Assembly: GCA_019636875.1 (NCBI GenBank)
Contig: JAHBWR010000025.1
Location: 1 to 36,518, forward strand
Direction: 5' to 3'
DNA: 36,518 nt
DNA from: Nitrospira sp.
GTDB lineage: Bacteria; Nitrospirota; Nitrospiria; Nitrospirales; Nitrospiraceae
Every line of letters begins with the position of its first letter. The first letter of the stretch is position 1. Below are positions 34,083 through 36,518 of the stretch, piece by piece. The position numbers were made by a program, and so were the translations under genes. The notes beneath the pieces are model-generated. The model saw nothing but the letters and a program-made list of their open reading frames with translations. It was not told the DNA's origin and searched no databases.

Positions 34083-34676
34083 TTGCATCTCCTGGTTGGG
34101 CTGGGCAATCCCTGGAAAACATACGCCCAGACACGTCACAATGCCGGTATGTGGGTCATCGAACGGGCTGCCTCTCGATGGTCCATTCAACTCTCACGTC
34201 GTGGTTCTGGCCTACGAGGGTCTGGACGACTTGGAGGTAAGCTGGTCGAGCTGGCCGGGCTGCTCGATTGGATGAATGTGACCGGCCCTCCGTTGAAAGG
34301 CCTCCTACGGCAATTCTCACTCTCCCCTGGTGAACTCATTGTTGTGCATGACGACCTGGATTTGGAGCCGGGGCGGCTCCGTATCAAACTCGCCGGCGGC
34401 CATGGTGGTCATAACGGAATCAAGTCCATCATTGAAGCTCTCGGGACCCCACAATTCGTGCGGGTGAAGATCGGGATCGGACGGCCTGCTCCCGGTCAGG
34501 ATTCCGCCGACTTTGTCTTGCAACCTGTGACGAAGGACGAGATGACCGTCATTGATCCTTGTCTGGAGCGAGCCGTTGATGTCCTGGAAAGCTTGATCCA
34601 TCGTGGGCCGGATGCAACCATGAATCAGTTTAATATAAGAGAAAAGGTGGTTGACGAAAGAGAGGATAGAAAGTAA
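34083..34676 (+). CDS. pth: Peptidyl-tRNA hydrolase
   Basis: Pth frees tRNA from stalled peptidyl-tRNA. The 197-residue product begins with LLVGLGNPWKTYAQTRHNAGMWVI, which includes the conserved Asn and catalytic His, followed by HDDLDLEPGRLRIKLAGGHGGHNGIKSI with the catalytic Asp. The start is TTG at 34083, two bases after the rplY stop, because no ATG or GTG precedes the conserved region; the weak start and lack of a clear ribosome site suggest coupling with rplY. Its stop shares one base with the ychF ATG. Confidence 0.95.
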   Translation: MHLLVGLGNPWKTYAQTRHNAGMWVIERAASRWSIQLSRRGSGLRGSGRLGGKLVELAGLLDWMNVTGPPLKGLLRQFSLSPGELIVVHDDLDLEPGRLRIKLAGGHGGHNGIKSIIEALGTPQFVRVKIGIGRPAPGQDSADFVLQPVTKDEMTVIDPCLERAVDVLESLIHRGPDATMNQFNIREKVVDEREDRK

Positions 34677-35767
34677 TGGGCTTGTGTTGCGGCATGATCG
34701 GTCTCCCGAACGTTGGCAAGACGACCGTGTTCAATGCATTGACCGGCGGAGGTGCCCTAGCGGCCAACTATCCATTCGCCACCGTCGATCCAAACACGGG
34801 AATTGCGCTGGTGCCCGATCCTCGCCTGGTCAAGCTGACTCAAACCTTTGCTTCAAAAAAGACCACTTACAGTACACTGGAAGTCAGAGACATCGCCGGA
34901 TTGGTTGAAGGGGCCAGCAAGGGCGAAGGGCTAGGCAATCAATTTCTTGGACACATCCGTGAAGTGGATGCGTTGCTCCATGTGGTTCGGTGCTTCCAAG
35001 GTACGGATGTCGTCCATGTGAGTGGAGGAATTGATCCTCTCCGTGACATCGGTGTGATCGAAATGGAGCTCATGTTGTCCGATCTGGAGACGCTCGATCG
35101 GCGGAAGCAGAAAACAGAGAAGAAAGTCAGGGCTGGAGATAAGAAGGCCGCGTATGAAGTAGAGTTTCTCACCAAACTCATCGGGTGGCTCGACAAAGGC
35201 GAGTGGTTGGGCAATCGGGAATACTCGGTTGAAGAAAGAGGGATTCTCAACGAATGTCAGTTGCTCTCGGCCAAACCAGTTCTCTTTGTTGCCAACGTGT
35301 CCGAAGACAGAAGTGACGATGAAGCCATGGTCAAAACTGTGAGCGAATTTGCGGCCAAGCGAGGAGCCAGAGTCGTCACCATTTGTGGGAAACTCGAAGC
35401 GGAGCTGTCGTCGTTGCCAGAGACTGAGCGAGCCGATTTTCTCAAAGAAATGGGGTTGACGGAATCTGGCCTCGTCCGACTGACGCGTGAAGCTTATACC
35501 TTGCTGGATCTGATTACCTTCTTCACCGCCGGAGAGACCGAGTCTCGTGCCTGGCCGATCCCTAGAGGCACCAAGGCCCCACAAGCGGCAGGGAAAATCC
35601 ACTCCGATATGGAGCGCGGTTTCATCCGTGCCGAAGTCTATCACTACGACGATTTGCTGGCGTGCGGATCAGAAGCGAAAGTGAAGGAAAAGGGGCTCTT
35701 CCGATTAGAAGGCAAAGACTACGTCATCAAGGAAGCGGATATTGTGTACTTTAGGTTTAACGTCTAA
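34676..35767 (+). CDS. ychF: Redox-regulated ATPase YchF (Obg family)
   Basis: The 363-residue product is the usual YchF length. It has the P-loop GLPNVGKTTVFNAL, FATVDPNTG, DIAGLVEGASKGEGLGNQFL, then FVANVSED in place of the GTP-selective NKxD, which fits the ATP preference of this branch, and a C-terminal TGS domain with FFTAGETESRAWPI and GKIHSDMERGFIRAEV. YchF binds ribosomes and is linked to stress and redox control and to start-codon choice. It is coupled to pth (ATG shares the pth stop). It ends 115 bases before the convergent PilZ gene. Confidence 0.97.
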   Translation: MGLCCGMIGLPNVGKTTVFNALTGGGALAANYPFATVDPNTGIALVPDPRLVKLTQTFASKKTTYSTLEVRDIAGLVEGASKGEGLGNQFLGHIREVDALLHVVRCFQGTDVVHVSGGIDPLRDIGVIEMELMLSDLETLDRRKQKTEKKVRAGDKKAAYEVEFLTKLIGWLDKGEWLGNREYSVEERGILNECQLLSAKPVLFVANVSEDRSDDEAMVKTVSEFAAKRGARVVTICGKLEAELSSLPETERADFLKEMGLTESGLVRLTREAYTLLDLITFFTAGETESRAWPIPRGTKAPQAAGKIHSDMERGFIRAEVYHYDDLLACGSEAKVKEKGLFRLEGKDYVIKEADIVYFRFNV

Positions 35768-35882
35768 TCGCTTTTGGCTGATCAAACTCAACCCACCAAA
35801 CTGACCGCTCCCTTCTTTCGGTGCTATCTGCTACGGTAAGTGAAGAGTCAACGGGGTCTAAGGCGACGGCTGAGTTCTTGAA

Positions 35883-36236
35883 TCAGACCGATGCGAGGGT
35901 CAGGTTCATATCGAGGGGGAATCGATCAGCGACGACACGATCCAGTCGATGTCGGGTGATCGCCGGTAGTCGAATGAACTCGACACCGAAGGTATTCTTG
36001 TGAACCCAACGGATCTTCCCCAACTCGATGAACAGAGAGGATGTGGGGTCCGGCAAGATGACGCTCAGCTTTACGTAGCTTCCCGTGAGAACGGTCCGTT
36101 CACAGGTCACTGAGCAACCGGAAAGGGAAAGGTTAGAGACGACGCCTTCTCCCACAAACGGGGCCCCTCCAAATATCACAGGATATGCAACGGGAAGCCG
36201 ACGATGGATTCGCCAATTTATGGTTGTCTCTGTCAT
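35883..36236 (-). CDS. PilZ domain protein
   Basis: The 117-residue product is a single PilZ domain. It has the cyclic di-GMP-binding motifs R-I-H-R-R (R-x3-R) near residue 9 and N-L-S-L-S-G (D/N-x-S-x2-G) near residue 35, so ligand binding is likely. The end contains FIELGKIRWVHKNTFGVEFIRL, typical of the domain. I chose ATG 36236 because GGAGGG lies about seven bases upstream and the protein then starts just before the domain; the frame is open for 46 more codons upstream without family-like sequence. The product could control motility, pili or exopolysaccharide. It is convergent with ychF. Confidence 0.85.
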   Translation of the reverse strand: MTETTINWRIHRRLPVAYPVIFGGAPFVGEGVVSNLSLSGCSVTCERTVLTGSYVKLSVILPDPTSSLFIELGKIRWVHKNTFGVEFIRLPAITRHRLDRVVADRFPLDMNLTLASV

Positions 36237-36383
36237 TCCTAGGCCCTCCGTAGACTCGGAGTCTATACAGGCGGTGGACATGGTGCCATTCCTCATACGA
36301 GGGGCCGCTGGCATACCAACTCCTCTGGTAGCGGAGAGCGCGCTCGCTAGGTTTTGAGCAGGCCCTCGTTGCACAGAGATGTG

Positions 36384-36518
36384 CTAGGGCATGACGTTCG
36401 TTGCATCAGGTGGGGAAGGAGGGGCCGTTGAGGGGAGTTCTAATCGTTCCAGGACATCCTGTTTAAGTTTCGTGGGTTCCTCAATACGGTTATCACGCTG
36501 GAGCGAATTGACATCTCT
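36384..36518 (-). CDS. C-terminal 44 codons of a minus-strand gene, unknown
   Basis: Reading the minus strand from the window edge gives an open frame of 44 codons ending at TAG 36386-36384. The sequence is protein-like, with a charged helical start and a Pro-rich tail (LPSTAPPSPPD). It runs in the same direction as the PilZ gene, 147 bases before its ATG. Too little is present to name it. Confidence 0.45.
   Translation of the reverse strand, partial: RDVNSLQRDNRIEEPTKLKQDVLERLELPSTAPPSPPDATNVMP

Noticed and set aside
35870..35886. Small hairpin at the end of the PilZ gene as a bidirectional terminator for ychF
   Set aside because: The stem has a bulged G and a short loop, overlaps the PilZ stop codon and has no T-run on either strand.

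Overview
The window is a chromosomal segment of a diderm bacterium, most probably a Nitrospira or close relative. I infer this from remembered protein similarity, the moderately GC-rich codon use and the gene order; no database search was possible. It is almost entirely coding. No gap exceeds 300 bases. I see no tRNA, rRNA, insertion sequence, integrase, phage gene or CRISPR array.

Positions 1-3248 hold the C-terminal end of a CstA-type transporter, a YajQ-family nucleotide-binding protein and a lipoprotein predicted to be a seven-bladed propeller. On the minus strand is a secreted protein of unknown function whose tail carries a 13-residue repeat. Positions 3249-3497 are a control region with a near-consensus sigma-70 promoter and three 10-bp-spaced AGTGG repeats that resemble an MraZ operator, although no mraZ gene is visible.

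Positions 3498-21133 are a complete division and cell wall (dcw) cluster in classical order: rsmH, ftsL, ftsI, murE, murF, mraY, murD, ftsW, murG, murC, murB, ddl, ftsQ, ftsA, ftsZ. Most genes overlap by 1-8 bases or are separated by a few tens of bases, which suggests one long transcript. Together they make UDP-MurNAc-pentapeptide (murB to murF, ddl), lipid I and II (mraY, murG) and the septal synthase and divisome (ftsW/I/L/Q/A/Z). Positions 21175-24354 continue with pgeF (ylmD), yggS (ylmE), proC, yggT (ylmG) and divIVA. This is the arrangement that follows ftsZ in Gram-positive bacteria, but here without sepF and with proC inserted. A cytoplasmic beta-lactamase-fold serine hydrolase follows.

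Positions 25565-31211 contain a small unknown minus-strand gene, pgsA for phosphatidylglycerol synthesis, and a type IV pilus set: pilC platform protein and the PilS/PilR sigma-54 two-component system. Positions 31204-35767 hold ispE, prs, the L25/CTC ribosomal protein gene rplY, pth and ychF, a familiar housekeeping run; prs has a leader that may fold. The window ends with a minus-strand PilZ-domain gene and the last 44 codons of another minus-strand gene.

The window is mainly a housekeeping region. I found no convincing undescribed multi-gene system. The most interesting items are the orphan MraZ-like operator, the hybrid dcw-ylm layout, the 13-residue-repeat secreted protein and the possible structured prs leader.
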